A stretch of 64,000 nucleotides of DNA from Sphingobium sp. C100 (GTDB lineage: Bacteria > Pseudomonadota > Alphaproteobacteria > Sphingomonadales > Sphingomonadaceae), in the NCBI RefSeq assembly GCF_000508185.1, contig NZ_AYOY01000035.1, positions 1 through 64,000 of the forward strand, written 5' to 3'. The notes beneath the pieces were generated by a model. It had not been told where the DNA came from. It saw only the letters and a program-made list of their open reading frames with translations, and did not search any database. Shown piece after piece: positions 8,535 through 17,217 of this stretch; the stretch's first letter is position 1; every line of letters begins with the position of its first letter. The position numbers and the translations under genes were made by a program.

Positions 8535-8960
8535 TCAGATCTTCGGGCGATCGATGAAGCGGTGCACCGCGAACCCTGCCAGCATCGCGATCACGAAGGG
8601 CGCGGCAAGCGTCGGGCGGATGGCAAGGTCCGCAATCGCCGGACCGGGGCAGAGGCCGGCAATTCCCCAGCCGATCCCGAAGATTGCACTACCGCCGATC
8701 AGGCGCGCGGTGATCTCGCGGGCATCCGGCAGCGAGAAGCGGCTGTCGGCAAGTGGCGTCTCCATCCGCCGCCGGATCACCCAGGCCAAGGCCATCGGGG
8801 CGATGGCGCCTCCCATCACGAAAGCAAGCGTAGGGTCCCAGCGGCCTCCGAACAGATCGAGGAAGGCACGCACGCGGGTCGGATCTGACATGCCGGAACA
8901 GGCGAGTCCTGCGCCAAACAGGAGCCCGGCAATGAGTGCGATAGGGATGCGGACCCTCAC
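8535..8960 (-). CDS. YeeE/YedE family membrane protein, C-terminal half-type (DUF6691-like)
   Basis: A 141-residue integral membrane protein corresponding to the second half of YeeE/YedE-type sulfur-compound transporters. The GAGLACSGMSDPTRV and GWGIAGLCPGPAI motifs contain the conserved Cys residues thought to relay thiosulfate or persulfide sulfur. The start is GTG at 8960, overlapping the upstream gene's TGA as GTGA; an upstream longer frame has no family similarity. It must work with the preceding half-protein as a two-subunit channel. Such pairs usually import thiosulfate or move sulfane sulfur. No rhodanese, sulfur dioxygenase or BigR-type regulator is adjacent. Confidence 0.88.
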   Translation of the reverse strand: MRVRIPIALIAGLLFGAGLACSGMSDPTRVRAFLDLFGGRWDPTLAFVMGGAIAPMALAWVIRRRMETPLADSRFSLPDAREITARLIGGSAIFGIGWGIAGLCPGPAIADLAIRPTLAAPFVIAMLAGFAVHRFIDRPKI

Positions 8961-9394
8961 CACGAAACGCCTAGCACGCGCATCACCGCGACGGTCGCGA
9001 AGCCAAAGCTCACGAAGCTCAAAGTTGCTACGATCGATCGCGCTGACAGGCGGGAGAGGCCACACACGCCGTGGCCGCTGGTACAGCCGCTGCCCATCCG
9101 GGTACCGAAGCCGACCAGCAGCCCGCCGATCAGGACCACCGCCGGCGAGGATGGAAAACGGGCAATTACCGGACCTGAGATCAGGTTCACGATCCCCGCT
9201 CCGAACGGCAGGCCGACAATGAAAGCCGCAGCGATGCTCCAGGGCGGGCCAGTCTGTGAGAGGGCGAAGGCACGCGCGGCGAGGCCGCTCACGCCCGCTA
9301 TCCGGCCGAGGCCGAGCAACATGATCGCGCACGCCAATCCGATCAATATTCCGCCCGTCAAGGCAGCGAGCGGCGTGGCGTTGGTCCAGTCCAT
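8957..9394 (-). CDS. YeeE/YedE family membrane protein, N-terminal half-type
   Basis: A 145-residue membrane protein with four or five hydrophobic segments and the YeeE signature GFGTRMGSGCTSGHGVCGLSRLS near residue 95-117, holding two conserved Cys. It forms the first half of a split YeeE/YedE sulfur transporter and overlaps the second half by four bases, so both are made together. In E. coli the homologous single-chain protein YeeE imports thiosulfate; the exact substrate here is unknown. The operon is convergent with the MFS gene and appears to have no other members. Confidence 0.9.
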   Translation of the reverse strand: MDWTNATPLAALTGGILIGLACAIMLLGLGRIAGVSGLAARAFALSQTGPPWSIAAAFIVGLPFGAGIVNLISGPVIARFPSSPAVVLIGGLLVGFGTRMGSGCTSGHGVCGLSRLSARSIVATLSFVSFGFATVAVMRVLGVSW

Positions 9395-9429
9395 CAGAGC
9401 ATATCCAGCGGCAACCTCAATGGCGCCAT

Positions 9430-9924
9430 TCAGGCTGTGGCGTCCATCGCCATCGCTTGAGCCTGGCGGTCGGCAGGGTTGATGCGTTGGTGTGCCGCCG
9501 TCGCAGCACTGGCCGTCGCGACAGTTACGTTCGCGTTGAAAAGCTGAGGGGCTTCAGGAACGCTCTGTCGGCCAAGGGCGGTCAGGTCGTGATGGACCAG
9601 TACGCTGGCCGGCTTGTACCGAATGGCTGGGACCGCCTCATTTTCTCCACGTTCACCCGCTGCGGCGGCTGCGGATGTTGCGCGACGGCTCTGGGCCATT
9701 TCCGGGTCTTGCCCTTCGCAAAGGCAGGCGCGTTCAGCACAAGGCTGGCTTCCCCGGTCGCCTCGCTCACGAAGTTGGTCCCGCCGTATTCCCACCAGCA
9801 AATGCTGATAATTCTCGACGAAGCGTCGGTGGATCAAGCGCGCCTCGGGGCAATTCGCCGCCGCTGCCTGTGACCGGTGGGCGCGCACGCGCCGTAGCAA
9901 GTAAGGAATATCGCACTCGTTCAT
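9430..9924 (-). CDS. Hypothetical protein
   Basis: A 164-residue predicted soluble protein. The start at 9924 is supported by a GGAGG site five bases upstream on the minus strand. The N-terminal part (IPYLLRRVRAHRSQAAAANC, then ARLIHRRFVENYQHLL) resembles small helical sphingomonad proteins that begin with YLLRRAEEH-type repeats. No enzymatic motif is visible. The C-terminal half is of low complexity and may be degraded or out of its original frame. An AATATACG element lies 54 bases upstream of the start, as for three copper-associated small proteins elsewhere in the window. The function is unknown. Confidence 0.5.
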   Translation of the reverse strand: MNECDIPYLLRRVRAHRSQAAAANCPEARLIHRRFVENYQHLLVGIRRDQLRERGDRGSQPCAERACLCEGQDPEMAQSRRATSAAAAAGERGENEAVPAIRYKPASVLVHHDLTALGRQSVPEAPQLFNANVTVATASAATAAHQRINPADRQAQAMAMDATA

Positions 9925-9977
9925 GACCGCCTCCATGCATTGAAAGTCGCAATTGGGTCGCGCCGGGTCTCTACGGA

Positions 9978-9985
9978 AATATACG
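9978..9985 (-). promoter_or_regulatory. AATATACG promoter-like element in a 312-bp gene-free stretch
   Basis: On the minus strand this reads CGTATATT and could supply a TATATT -10 hexamer. It is one of four such elements (others at 14068, 32393, 36110), each upstream of a minus-strand small-protein gene. The rest of 9925-10236 shows nothing recognisable. Confidence 0.4.
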
Positions 9986-10236
9986 AATGCTTCTCGTGCT
10001 TATGCCGGCTCGGATGCGGCGCCCTATGAGTGCGGGACGGATATGCCAGATGCTGTTGCGCCAGAACGCAAAGCGCCGGGAAGTTGTTGCTGGCTCAGAC
10101 GGGTGGCCTGGGGCCGGCAAACATGCGGTCCGCAGCGGAAATCTGGCACGATCGTGCCCGCGGCTGATTGGCCGGTCGCGTGGCTTGCGGAATGAACGTC
10201 GGGTGCGGATCCGGAGGCAAGCGGTGACCGGCCAGA

Positions 10237-10686
10237 TCACATTCCCATACTGGCCATTTCCTTGCAGCTCGCCGCGCAATCCCTGCAGGTCTGGGCGCAG
10301 GCCTGCATGCGGGCGTCGCCGGAGATCTTCGCGCAATCGCGCGCGCAGGCTTCGCACATCCGGGCACAGGCGTCGCACAACAGGGCATGCTGCGGCGATC
10401 GGCGCAGCATGGAATTGGCGGTTGTCTGGCAGAGCTCCGCGCAGTCCAGAAGCAAAGCGATGTGCGTCGCCTCGATATGAGCCGGTGCGCCTTGCTCGGT
10501 GCAGTATCGCGCGGTTTCCAGGCACATGCGGTGCGATGCGATACAGCTGTCGACGCACTCGTCGAGCGTCATCATGCCGTCACCACGCTTCCTTGGCGCC
10601 GCGATGGCCGGGCCTGCCGCGGCGACAGCCCCGGTAAGCGCCGCGAAGGTGAGTCCCGAACCGATGACGGCGCGACGATCAAGCAT
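10237..10686 (-). CDS. csp1: Cys-rich four-helix copper storage protein (Csp1-like), Tat-exported
   Basis: A 149-residue protein with a Tat-type signal (LDRRAVIGSG) and about 15 cysteines in CxxxC-like spacing (LDECVDSC, CDACARMCEACARDC, CAQTCRDCAASC). This is the pattern of the Csp1 four-helix bundle, whose core binds many Cu(I) ions; characterised Csp1 has 13 Cys. It would store or buffer copper in the periplasm or be exported folded. It lies 48 bp downstream of copB on the same strand, so it is probably the last gene of the copper operon. The DUF326 family annotation is equivalent. Confidence 0.9.
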   Translation of the reverse strand: MLDRRAVIGSGLTFAALTGAVAAAGPAIAAPRKRGDGMMTLDECVDSCIASHRMCLETARYCTEQGAPAHIEATHIALLLDCAELCQTTANSMLRRSPQHALLCDACARMCEACARDCAKISGDARMQACAQTCRDCAASCKEMASMGM

Positions 10687-10734
10687 GATTTGGTCCTTTC
10701 CAAAAAGTTTAGCCGCTGCGGTTCAGCGCGCGTC

Positions 10735-11673
10735 TCACCACCAGATCCGTAAGCCAGCCACAAACCGGTGTTCGGTGGGATTTTCGCCAGCAAGGCGACG
10801 AAAATCCGCCGTCTCACCAAAGGAGCGCTCCCATACAAAGCCGACATAGGGAGCGACTTTTCGGTGAATCTCGTAGCGCATCCGCAAGCCGAGCTCGAGG
10901 TTGCTCAGGCCTCCGCCGAGCCCGCGCTCGGGAGCCGCCTTGCTGTAGGCGTTCGATTCCAGCTGCGGTACGAGGATGAGGCGGTTGGTGAGCAGCACGT
11001 CATAGGATGCCTTCAGACGTGCCGCGAGACGGCCATCGTCTCCAACGTAGCCGGTCAGCTGGACATCGAACCAATAGGGGGCCAGGCCCTCGATCCCCCC
11101 GGCGATCCAGCGATGGGCTCCCGGGCCGATGTCCTGACGCACGCCAAGGATCGTTCCCCAAAACGGGCGCTGTCCGTGCCACCAGAACGCCTCGACCGAG
11201 GATTCCGGATCAAGCCGCTCACCGGATTGTTTCAGGCCCTGGCTCCGCAGCAAGAGTTTGTCGTTGTCCGGGCCATTGGTAATCTGACCCGACCAGCTGA
11301 TGCCTTGGCCTTGCTTGTTCGTGAGGAACTCGAGCTCATCCACGAGCACCTTGGCCACCGAAATTTTGTCGGCCATCTCATAGCCGGGCAGCGTCGAATT
11401 CCTGTAGCCGTCGGAATAAGCGTCCGGGTCGCGCGCATCGGCGCCGGGCTTTCCGCCACTCATGTCCATGCCGGGCATGTTCATCGGGGGCGCGCTGCTG
11501 CCATCTTTTTGCTGGTCGCCCATCTGCATATCCGGCGGCATGGCCTGATCATTGGAGCTGGCGGCCTCGGCGTTGCCCGCGGGTTTCACCTGCTGGCTGA
11601 GCGCGGGTTCGGTGATGGTGGTCATCGCGAGCCCGGTGAGAGCCAGCAACCAAGTTGAGCGCGAGCTTGTCAT
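10735..11673 (-). CDS. copB: Copper resistance protein B, outer membrane
   Basis: A 312-residue protein with a signal peptide, a Met-rich stretch (PPMNMPGMDM and nearby MPPDMQMGD, about 40-75) and a C-terminal beta-barrel of the CopB/PcoB family. The barrel region starts near DKISVAKVLVDELEF and ends FVAGLRIWW with a terminal aromatic residue, as outer-membrane proteins do. The start at 11673 overlaps the copA stop (ATGA) and replaces a longer upstream frame that reads through copA. CopB is the outer-membrane partner of CopA and is thought to sequester or transport copper. Confidence 0.95.
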   Translation of the reverse strand: MTSSRSTWLLALTGLAMTTITEPALSQQVKPAGNAEAASSNDQAMPPDMQMGDQQKDGSSAPPMNMPGMDMSGGKPGADARDPDAYSDGYRNSTLPGYEMADKISVAKVLVDELEFLTNKQGQGISWSGQITNGPDNDKLLLRSQGLKQSGERLDPESSVEAFWWHGQRPFWGTILGVRQDIGPGAHRWIAGGIEGLAPYWFDVQLTGYVGDDGRLAARLKASYDVLLTNRLILVPQLESNAYSKAAPERGLGGGLSNLELGLRMRYEIHRKVAPYVGFVWERSFGETADFRRLAGENPTEHRFVAGLRIWW

Positions 11674-13391
11674 GCCACGACCACCTCGCGGAACATGCCC
11701 GCCGCCATGTGGTAGAGAAGGTGGCAGTGAAAGGCCCACCGGCCCATCGCGTCGGCCGTCACGCGAAAGGCCACGCGCTGGGCCGGTTGCACCGAAATGG
11801 TGTGCTTGCGGACCTGGAACTGTCCGTCGGGCGATTCAAGATCGCTCCACATCCCGTGCAGGTGCATCGGGTGGGTCATCATCGTATCGTTGACGAGGAT
11901 GATCCTGAGCCGTTCGTTCGGGGTGAAATGCAGGGGCTTCGAATCGTTGAGCTTCACGCCGTCGAATGCCCACACGAAGCGTTCCATGTTGCCGGTCAGA
12001 TGGAGTTCGATCTCGCGCTGCGGTTCGCGGGGGTCTGCCGCCGGCCCTGCTGTCTTCAGATCCGCATAGGTCAGGGTCCGGCGCCCATTGCGCCGCAGCC
12101 CGACGCCGGGATCATCGAGATTGGTACGCGGAAAGTCGACGCGCATGTCGGTATTGGCACCATATTCGGTACGCGCATGGCGGGCTTTGGGTGTCGTCTC
12201 GACCATGCCATGGTCGTGACCGGCCGGTCCCATCCCCGCCATCCCGGCCATCCCACCCATCATGTCGATCGGATCGAGCCAGGAGCGCGGATCGACCGGG
12301 GGAATGTCCGCGCTCATGCCGTCACGCGGCGCGAGCACGCCGTGGACAAAGCCGGTGCGATCCATGGACTGGGCGAAGATCGCATAGGCCTTGTCGTCCG
12401 CGATGGTCGCGATGACGTCGTAGGTTTCACCGGGTCCGATCCGGAATTCATCCACGTCGACCGGCTCGACGGGTTGTCCGTCGGCGGCGACGACCGTGAG
12501 CATCAGGCCGGGAATCCGAACGTCGAAATAGGTGGCGGTTCCGGCGCCGATAAAGCGCAGGCGAACCCTTTCGCCCTTGCTCGCGATGCCCGTCCAGTGC
12601 CTGGCGGAGGGCGCGCCGTTCAGGAGATAGGTGTAGGTGGCGGCGGACACGTCGCTCAGATCGGTCGGATTCATGCGCGCCTTGTTCCACATCGCGCGCT
12701 TCGACAAAGCACCGCCCAGCCCGAGCTTGCCGGCATCGCGCGCAAAATCGCCGGCGGTCGGCTGCGCGAAATTATAATAGCTGCTCATCTTCTTCAGGTT
12801 CAGATAGACCTGAAGCGGAGCCTCGTCCGTCCAGTCGCTGAGCATGACCGTATAGTCGCGGTCGGCGGCGAGGGGCGTCTCGCTCTTCGATTCGATGATC
12901 ATCGGGCCATAAAGGCCCGTCTGCTCCGCCAATGTATGAGCATGGTACCAGAAGGTGCCGCTCTGCTTCACGACAAAGCGGTAGGTAAAGGTTTCGCCCG
13001 GCGCTATTCCGCCAAAGCTGATCCCTGGCACGCCATCCATGTCCGTCGGCAGGATCAGGCCATGCCAATGGATGCTGGTCATTTCATCCAGACTGTTCTT
13101 GACCCTGATCGTTACAGCGTCGCCTTCGCGCAGCCTGATCAGCGGGCCCGGCACGCTCCCGTTGACGGCCGTGGCGACGCTCGCTTTTCCGGAATAGTTG
13201 ACCGTGACCCGGCTGATGTCGAGATCGATCTCGGTGCCGCTCAGCACGTCCGGCGTCTTCACCGCCGGTGCCGCGAGCGCGTGCGCGGGCCAACCCAGCG
13301 TGGCAAGGGCTGTCGCGAGCAAAAGACCTTGCACGAAGCCTCGGCGACCGGTGGTCGTATCGGCAAGCGGGGGAAGTAGAGTCCGCATCAA
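11670..13391 (-). CDS. copA: Copper resistance multicopper oxidase CopA
   Basis: A 573-residue periplasmic multicopper oxidase with a Tat signal (TGRRGFVQGLL, ending near AHALAA). Copper-binding motifs in order are IHWHGLILP (about 108), FWYHAHTLAEQTGLYG (about 150), HPMHLHGMW (about 515) and HCHLLYHMAAGMF near the C-terminus. A short Met-rich patch (MMGGMAGMAGMG, about 375-390) is smaller than in PcoA/CopA of enterics and Pseudomonas. It oxidises Cu(I) or binds copper in the periplasm. It is co-translated with copB. The gene at 13614-13976 lies about 220 bp upstream in the same direction. No copRS pair is present, so regulation is not evident beyond the element at 14068. Confidence 0.96.
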   Translation of the reverse strand: MMRTLLPPLADTTTGRRGFVQGLLLATALATLGWPAHALAAPAVKTPDVLSGTEIDLDISRVTVNYSGKASVATAVNGSVPGPLIRLREGDAVTIRVKNSLDEMTSIHWHGLILPTDMDGVPGISFGGIAPGETFTYRFVVKQSGTFWYHAHTLAEQTGLYGPMIIESKSETPLAADRDYTVMLSDWTDEAPLQVYLNLKKMSSYYNFAQPTAGDFARDAGKLGLGGALSKRAMWNKARMNPTDLSDVSAATYTYLLNGAPSARHWTGIASKGERVRLRFIGAGTATYFDVRIPGLMLTVVAADGQPVEPVDVDEFRIGPGETYDVIATIADDKAYAIFAQSMDRTGFVHGVLAPRDGMSADIPPVDPRSWLDPIDMMGGMAGMAGMGPAGHDHGMVETTPKARHARTEYGANTDMRVDFPRTNLDDPGVGLRRNGRRTLTYADLKTAGPAADPREPQREIELHLTGNMERFVWAFDGVKLNDSKPLHFTPNERLRIILVNDTMMTHPMHLHGMWSDLESPDGQFQVRKHTISVQPAQRVAFRVTADAMGRWAFHCHLLYHMAAGMFREVVVA

Positions 13392-13613
13392 TTTGAACTT
13401 TCGGAACCAGACCTGAAGAGACGCCGCGGAGCCGATTGCCCCGCGGGGGCATGGTCGCAGAGACGGCCGACCGGGCAGGCGGGGTCAGGGGCGCATGAAA
13501 CCCGGCCGAGGAAGTGAAAGGCGCGCAGGATCAGCGTCCGGTGGAGACATCCGTATCTGCCGGACCCTCGCATCTGTCTCGCCAACGCTGTCGGCCCTTC
13601 ACTTCCGCGCTTC

Positions 13614-13976
13614 CTACATGTCGTCGCTCATCGGCGTGGCGGGCATGCTGGCGGCGGGCGGCGCCTGGTCCGGCTTCGCTTTGGGCGCCATCGGCATCTT
13701 GTCCTTGCACCCGGCCGCCCCGCCACATCCCATCTGCATGCCGCCCGACGCGTTCACGCCCATCTGATGGTCGTGCATCATCTCGTCATGCATCTGTCTC
13801 GCGCCATGCTTCATCCCTGCCTGATGGGCCTGATGCGCCTCGTGGTTCTGGTGCTTGACGACTTTTGCCGGCACCGGCGGGGCCTCATCCGCCCAAGCCT
13901 GCGTCGCCGAGAGCGCGACAAGCGCAGCGATGGCGGGGACGATCAGGCCAGCTTTGCTACGGAAAATATTCTGCAT
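13614..13976 (-). CDS. Met/His-rich secreted copper-associated protein
   Basis: A 120-residue protein with a Sec signal peptide ending near ATQAWA. The mature part is rich in His and Met (HQNHEAHQAHQAGMKHG, MHDEMMHDHQMG) plus a CGGAAGC pair, and ends PMSDDM. This composition fits a periplasmic copper-binding or chaperone protein, and it lies upstream of copA on the same strand. No named family was recognised. The start at 13976 is the Met before the signal peptide; the upstream in-frame extension has no support. A comparable small protein ending in PMKDDM is encoded at 31935-32315. Confidence 0.75.
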   Translation of the reverse strand: MQNIFRSKAGLIVPAIAALVALSATQAWADEAPPVPAKVVKHQNHEAHQAHQAGMKHGARQMHDEMMHDHQMGVNASGGMQMGCGGAAGCKDKMPMAPKAKPDQAPPAASMPATPMSDDM

Positions 13977-14067
13977 GACTTGGCTCCTCGAAGAATTGGA
14001 CGTGGGGACCGCAAGATTTCGATCCGTTTGAAGATGCCAGCAGAAGTGCCGTTCGAGCCGTTCGGGA

Positions 14068-14085
14068 AATATACGTTTTGTTACG
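14068..14085 (-). promoter_or_regulatory. AATATACG element with CGTAACA box
   Basis: Read on the minus strand, CGTAACA-AA-ACGTATATT lies about 92 bases upstream of the Met/His-rich gene at 13976. TATATT would serve as a -10. No good -35 is seen, so an activator could bind the CGTAACA box. A near-identical arrangement occurs at 36110-36127. Confidence 0.45.
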
Positions 14086-14189
14086 GATGCCTGCCGCCGG
14101 CGCAGCATGCGAACGATCATGCCGGGCAATGAGACCGCCTGTGCGGCGTCGATCGAACGGGGCGGTTTTCCAGAAGCAGGCAGGGCAGA

Positions 14190-15413
14190 TTGGAAAACGA
14201 CGCGGACGCTTATCACAGGATGCATCGCCGGACGCTTCTCGCCCGCGGCCTGTCCGCCGCGTCGCTCCTGGGCGCCTCGTCGGCTGGCTTCCCTCTGACG
14301 TCTCTCGCCCGCGCAGGCGATGGGTGGGGTTCCTTTGCCTGGACGTCAGCGGAGATCGCGATGGGCGATACGCTGATGGTCTCGGCAGAGGTGGCCGGCA
14401 GTCCCGTCCGCGCCATTCTAGACAGCGGAAGCGCCGCTTCGATCATCAATACGCGCCTGGTGGAGAGTCTGGATATCGCCCCATCCGGGAAACGGATCAT
14501 TCGCGGCACCGGTGGCCGCGTCGAGGTCACCGAGATCAGCGACGTTGCCCTCACCGTCGCCGACGATCGCAGGCGCTTGCCGTTCGCCATCGTGAGCGAC
14601 CTTGCGGCGATATCGTCCGCATTCGGGCGCCCGATCGATCTGGTCCTGGGGGAGGACATCTTGGCGGGGCGCTGTGTCGCCCTCGACTTCACGCAGGACC
14701 GGATCGGCTTCGCCCCGACGGGGAGTTTTGCCGGCGGGAGCGGCTGGCGTCGCCTTCCTCTGACGCACGGGACTCGCAGCGAACTGCTGGTCACAGCGTC
14801 GATCGGGGGCGGGAGCCCCGTGCAACTCATTTTCGATCTCGGGAGCGCAAATGCGCTCATGCTCTCTACCCCCTTTGTCGCTGCGCAGGACCTCCTCGCC
14901 GGCAAGGCCCGGTCGACCGCGGCGCTGGGAAGCCTCGATGGGGTCCAGATTGTGACCGCCTTTGTTCTGGACGACATTGTTATCGGCGAAGTGCACATTG
15001 CCGGGGTGCCGGTGGCGGGGCTGGATCATTGGCAATCCGACAGCGCGGTGGGGAGCATCGGATTGCCGCTCATCGCGCAATTCGATGTGATCATGGATAT
15101 CACTGCGGAAAGCCTGTGGCTGCGTCCGGCGCCGCCAAAACACAGGCTCCCGATGCTGAAAGACCGTTCAGGCTTCGGCCTGGCGGTTTCGCCTTCCGCC
15201 CTGACCGTCGCCCATGTCGCGGTCCATAGTCCGGCCGAGAAGAGCGGCTGGTCGGTCGGCGATCGGATCGTCCGTATCGACGGGCGGCCAATCAATGCAA
15301 GCTACACGCGTGGGCAGCTTTGGCGCTGGCGCTTCCTTCCTGCCGGCACCCACTTCAGGCTCGTCGACGGATCCGGTATCGTGCGGCTGCTGACGCTCGC
15401 AGATTATTACTGA
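14190..15413 (+). CDS. Two-lobed retropepsin-like aspartic protease with PDZ domain, exported
   Basis: A 407-residue protein with a twin-arginine-like signal (MHRRTLLARG, about 11-20). Two retropepsin-like lobes follow: the first has ILDSGSAAS with catalytic-type Asp78, the second has IFDLGSAN with Asp216, where the usual Ser/Thr after Asp is Leu. A PDZ domain (about 315-395; AEKSGWSVGDRIVRIDG) closes the protein. Periplasmic proteolysis or peptide binding is likely, but activity is unproven because of the DLG motif. TTG 14190 has a good ribosome site; ATG 14220 is the alternative. It is divergent from the copper operon. A homologous gene starts at 63635. Confidence 0.82.
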   Translation: MENDADAYHRMHRRTLLARGLSAASLLGASSAGFPLTSLARAGDGWGSFAWTSAEIAMGDTLMVSAEVAGSPVRAILDSGSAASIINTRLVESLDIAPSGKRIIRGTGGRVEVTEISDVALTVADDRRRLPFAIVSDLAAISSAFGRPIDLVLGEDILAGRCVALDFTQDRIGFAPTGSFAGGSGWRRLPLTHGTRSELLVTASIGGGSPVQLIFDLGSANALMLSTPFVAAQDLLAGKARSTAALGSLDGVQIVTAFVLDDIVIGEVHIAGVPVAGLDHWQSDSAVGSIGLPLIAQFDVIMDITAESLWLRPAPPKHRLPMLKDRSGFGLAVSPSALTVAHVAVHSPAEKSGWSVGDRIVRIDGRPINASYTRGQLWRWRFLPAGTHFRLVDGSGIVRLLTLADYY

Positions 15414-15639
15414 CGTTGACGCCCGTGTCGGCGTTCGGTCGCGACGCACGGCTTCTTGTTGCCGATCGACACCGCATCCAACCGGCCCCGGATTGCTCTA
15501 TCAGCCGCTACGTAACAATCCCAATACTTCGCAAAGTCATCATCTCGCACATCCGCAACGCAGCCCTCCTGCGAGGGAGAATATTGAGTCCGCGGTGCCG
15601 CACACCTGGGCGCCGGGCCATGTATAGCGGAGATGTTTC

Positions 15640-17160
15640 ATGTTCCAGCAAGCGATCGACACCGTCCGGGCGAAGGGTCACGCACCGTCGCGTTATGGCA
15701 ACTTCATCGGTGGACGATGGGTGGAGCCGATACGCGGCGAATATTTTACGGACCATAGTCCGATCAACGGCCGGCAGCTCGCCGAGATCGCGAAGTCTTC
15801 GCCAGAGGATGTGGAGGCAGCGCTGGATGCTGCCCACCGGGCGAAGGAGGGCTGGGCGCGCATGTGCCCCGCCGAGCGCGCAAGGATCCTCAATCGCGTG
15901 GCTGACCGGCTCGAGGACAATCTCGAGCTGCTCGCGCTGGCCGAGACCATGGACAACGGGAAGCCGATCCGGGAGACCCGCGCCGCCGATGTGCCGCTGG
16001 CCATCGATCACTTCCGCTATTTCGCCGGCTGCGTCCGCGCGGAGGAAGGGTCGATCTCGACAATCGACGAGAAGACGATCGCCTATCATTTCCGCGAGCC
16101 GCTGGGCGTCGTCGGACAGATCATTCCGTGGAATTTCCCGCTGCTGATGGCGGCCTGGAAGATTGCCCCGGCGCTCGCGGCCGGCAACTGCACGGTCATC
16201 AAGCCCGCCTCGCAGACGCCGCTTTCGCTGCTGCTGTTCGCCGAGCTGACCGCCGATATCCTGCCGCCGGGGGTGGTCAATATCGTGACCGGACCGGGTG
16301 GGTCGGTCGGACGCGCGATCGCGGCCAATCCGCGGATTGCGAAAGTGTCCTTCACCGGCGAAACGACGACCGGCCGGCAGATCATGGGCTATGCCGCCGA
16401 GCACCTGATCCCGCAGACGATGGAGCTGGGCGGAAAGTCCCCGAACATCTTCCTGGCGGACGTCATGAACGAGGACGACAATTTCCTCGACAAGGCGCTG
16501 GAAGGCTTCGCCCTGTTCGCGTTCAACAAGGGTGAGGTCTGCACCTGCCCCTCGCGCGCGCTGGTCCACGAATCGATCTTCGACCGGTTTGTCGAAAGGG
16601 CGGTCGCGCGCGTCGCGGCGATCCGGGTCGGCGACCCGCTCGATCCGCTCACGCAGATGGGCGCGCAGGCGTCGGAGGACCAGCTCCACAAGATCCTGGG
16701 CTATATCGACATCGGCAAGCAGGAAGGCGCCGAGTGCCTGACGGGGGGGCAGCGCGCCCGTCCGGGAGGCGAGCTCGACGACGGCTTCTTCGTCGAGCCC
16801 ACCGTGTTTGTCGGCAACAACAAGATGCGGATCTTCCAGGAGGAGATTTTCGGGCCGGTCCTGTCGGTGACCCCGTTCAAGACGATCGAGGACGCGATCT
16901 CGATCGCCAACGACACCATCTACGGATTGGGCGCCGGTGTGTGGACCCGTAACGGCAATCATGCCTATCGGCTGGGCCGCGCGATCGAGGCCGGTCGGGT
17001 GTGGACCAACTGCTATCATGCCTATCCCGCGCACGCGGCGTTCGGAGGATATAAGGCCTCCGGGTTCGGGCGTGAAAACCACAAGATGATGCTCGACCAC
17101 TATCAGCAGACCAAGAATCTGCTGGTCAGCTACGACGAGACGGCCCTCGGCCTCTTTTGA
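15640..17160 (+). CDS. Aldehyde dehydrogenase (AldB/ExaC type)
   Basis: A 506-residue NAD(P)-dependent aldehyde dehydrogenase. It has the [20 protein letters not shown] cofactor-region motif, [10 protein letters not shown] (coenzyme loop), [10 protein letters not shown] with the general-base Glu, and GEVCTCPSR with catalytic Cys at about 301. EVCTCPSR is typical of AldB/ExaC acetaldehyde dehydrogenases. A ribosome site (GCGGAGA) precedes the ATG. It is followed after 57 bp by an AdhP-type alcohol dehydrogenase, so the pair probably converts ethanol to acetaldehyde and acetate, or runs in reverse under low oxygen together with Pta-AckA. The 226-bp region upstream contains no clear regulator site. 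Confidence 0.95.
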   Translation: MFQQAIDTVRAKGHAPSRYGNFIGGRWVEPIRGEYFTDHSPINGRQLAEIAKSSPEDVEAALDAAHRAKEGWARMCPAERARILNRVADRLEDNLELLALAETMDNGKPIRETRAADVPLAIDHFRYFAGCVRAEEGSISTIDEKTIAYHFREPLGVVGQIIPWNFPLLMAAWKIAPALAAGNCTVIKPASQTPLSLLLFAELTADILPPGVVNIVTGPGGSVGRAIAANPRIAKVSFTGETTTGRQIMGYAAEHLIPQTMELGGKSPNIFLADVMNEDDNFLDKALEGFALFAFNKGEVCTCPSRALVHESIFDRFVERAVARVAAIRVGDPLDPLTQMGAQASEDQLHKILGYIDIGKQEGAECLTGGQRARPGGELDDGFFVEPTVFVGNNKMRIFQEEIFGPVLSVTPFKTIEDAISIANDTIYGLGAGVWTRNGNHAYRLGRAIEAGRVWTNCYHAYPAHAAFGGYKASGFGRENHKMMLDHYQQTKNLLVSYDETALGLF

Positions 17161-17217
17161 CCCGGCTCACCCAGGCCGCGGCCAATCCGCGCGGCCGCCT
17201 CTGCAAGGAACACCACG

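Noticed and set aside
9457-9873. A plus-strand frame with a CGGCGCC cysteine-rich patch
   Set aside because: The minus-strand frame has a strong GGAGG start and family-like N-terminus; the Cys patch is the reverse of Ala/Gln/Pro-rich codons.
11655-13379. A 574-residue plus-strand open frame opposite copA
   Set aside because: It mirrors copA almost exactly and has His/Arg-rich shadow composition without any domain.
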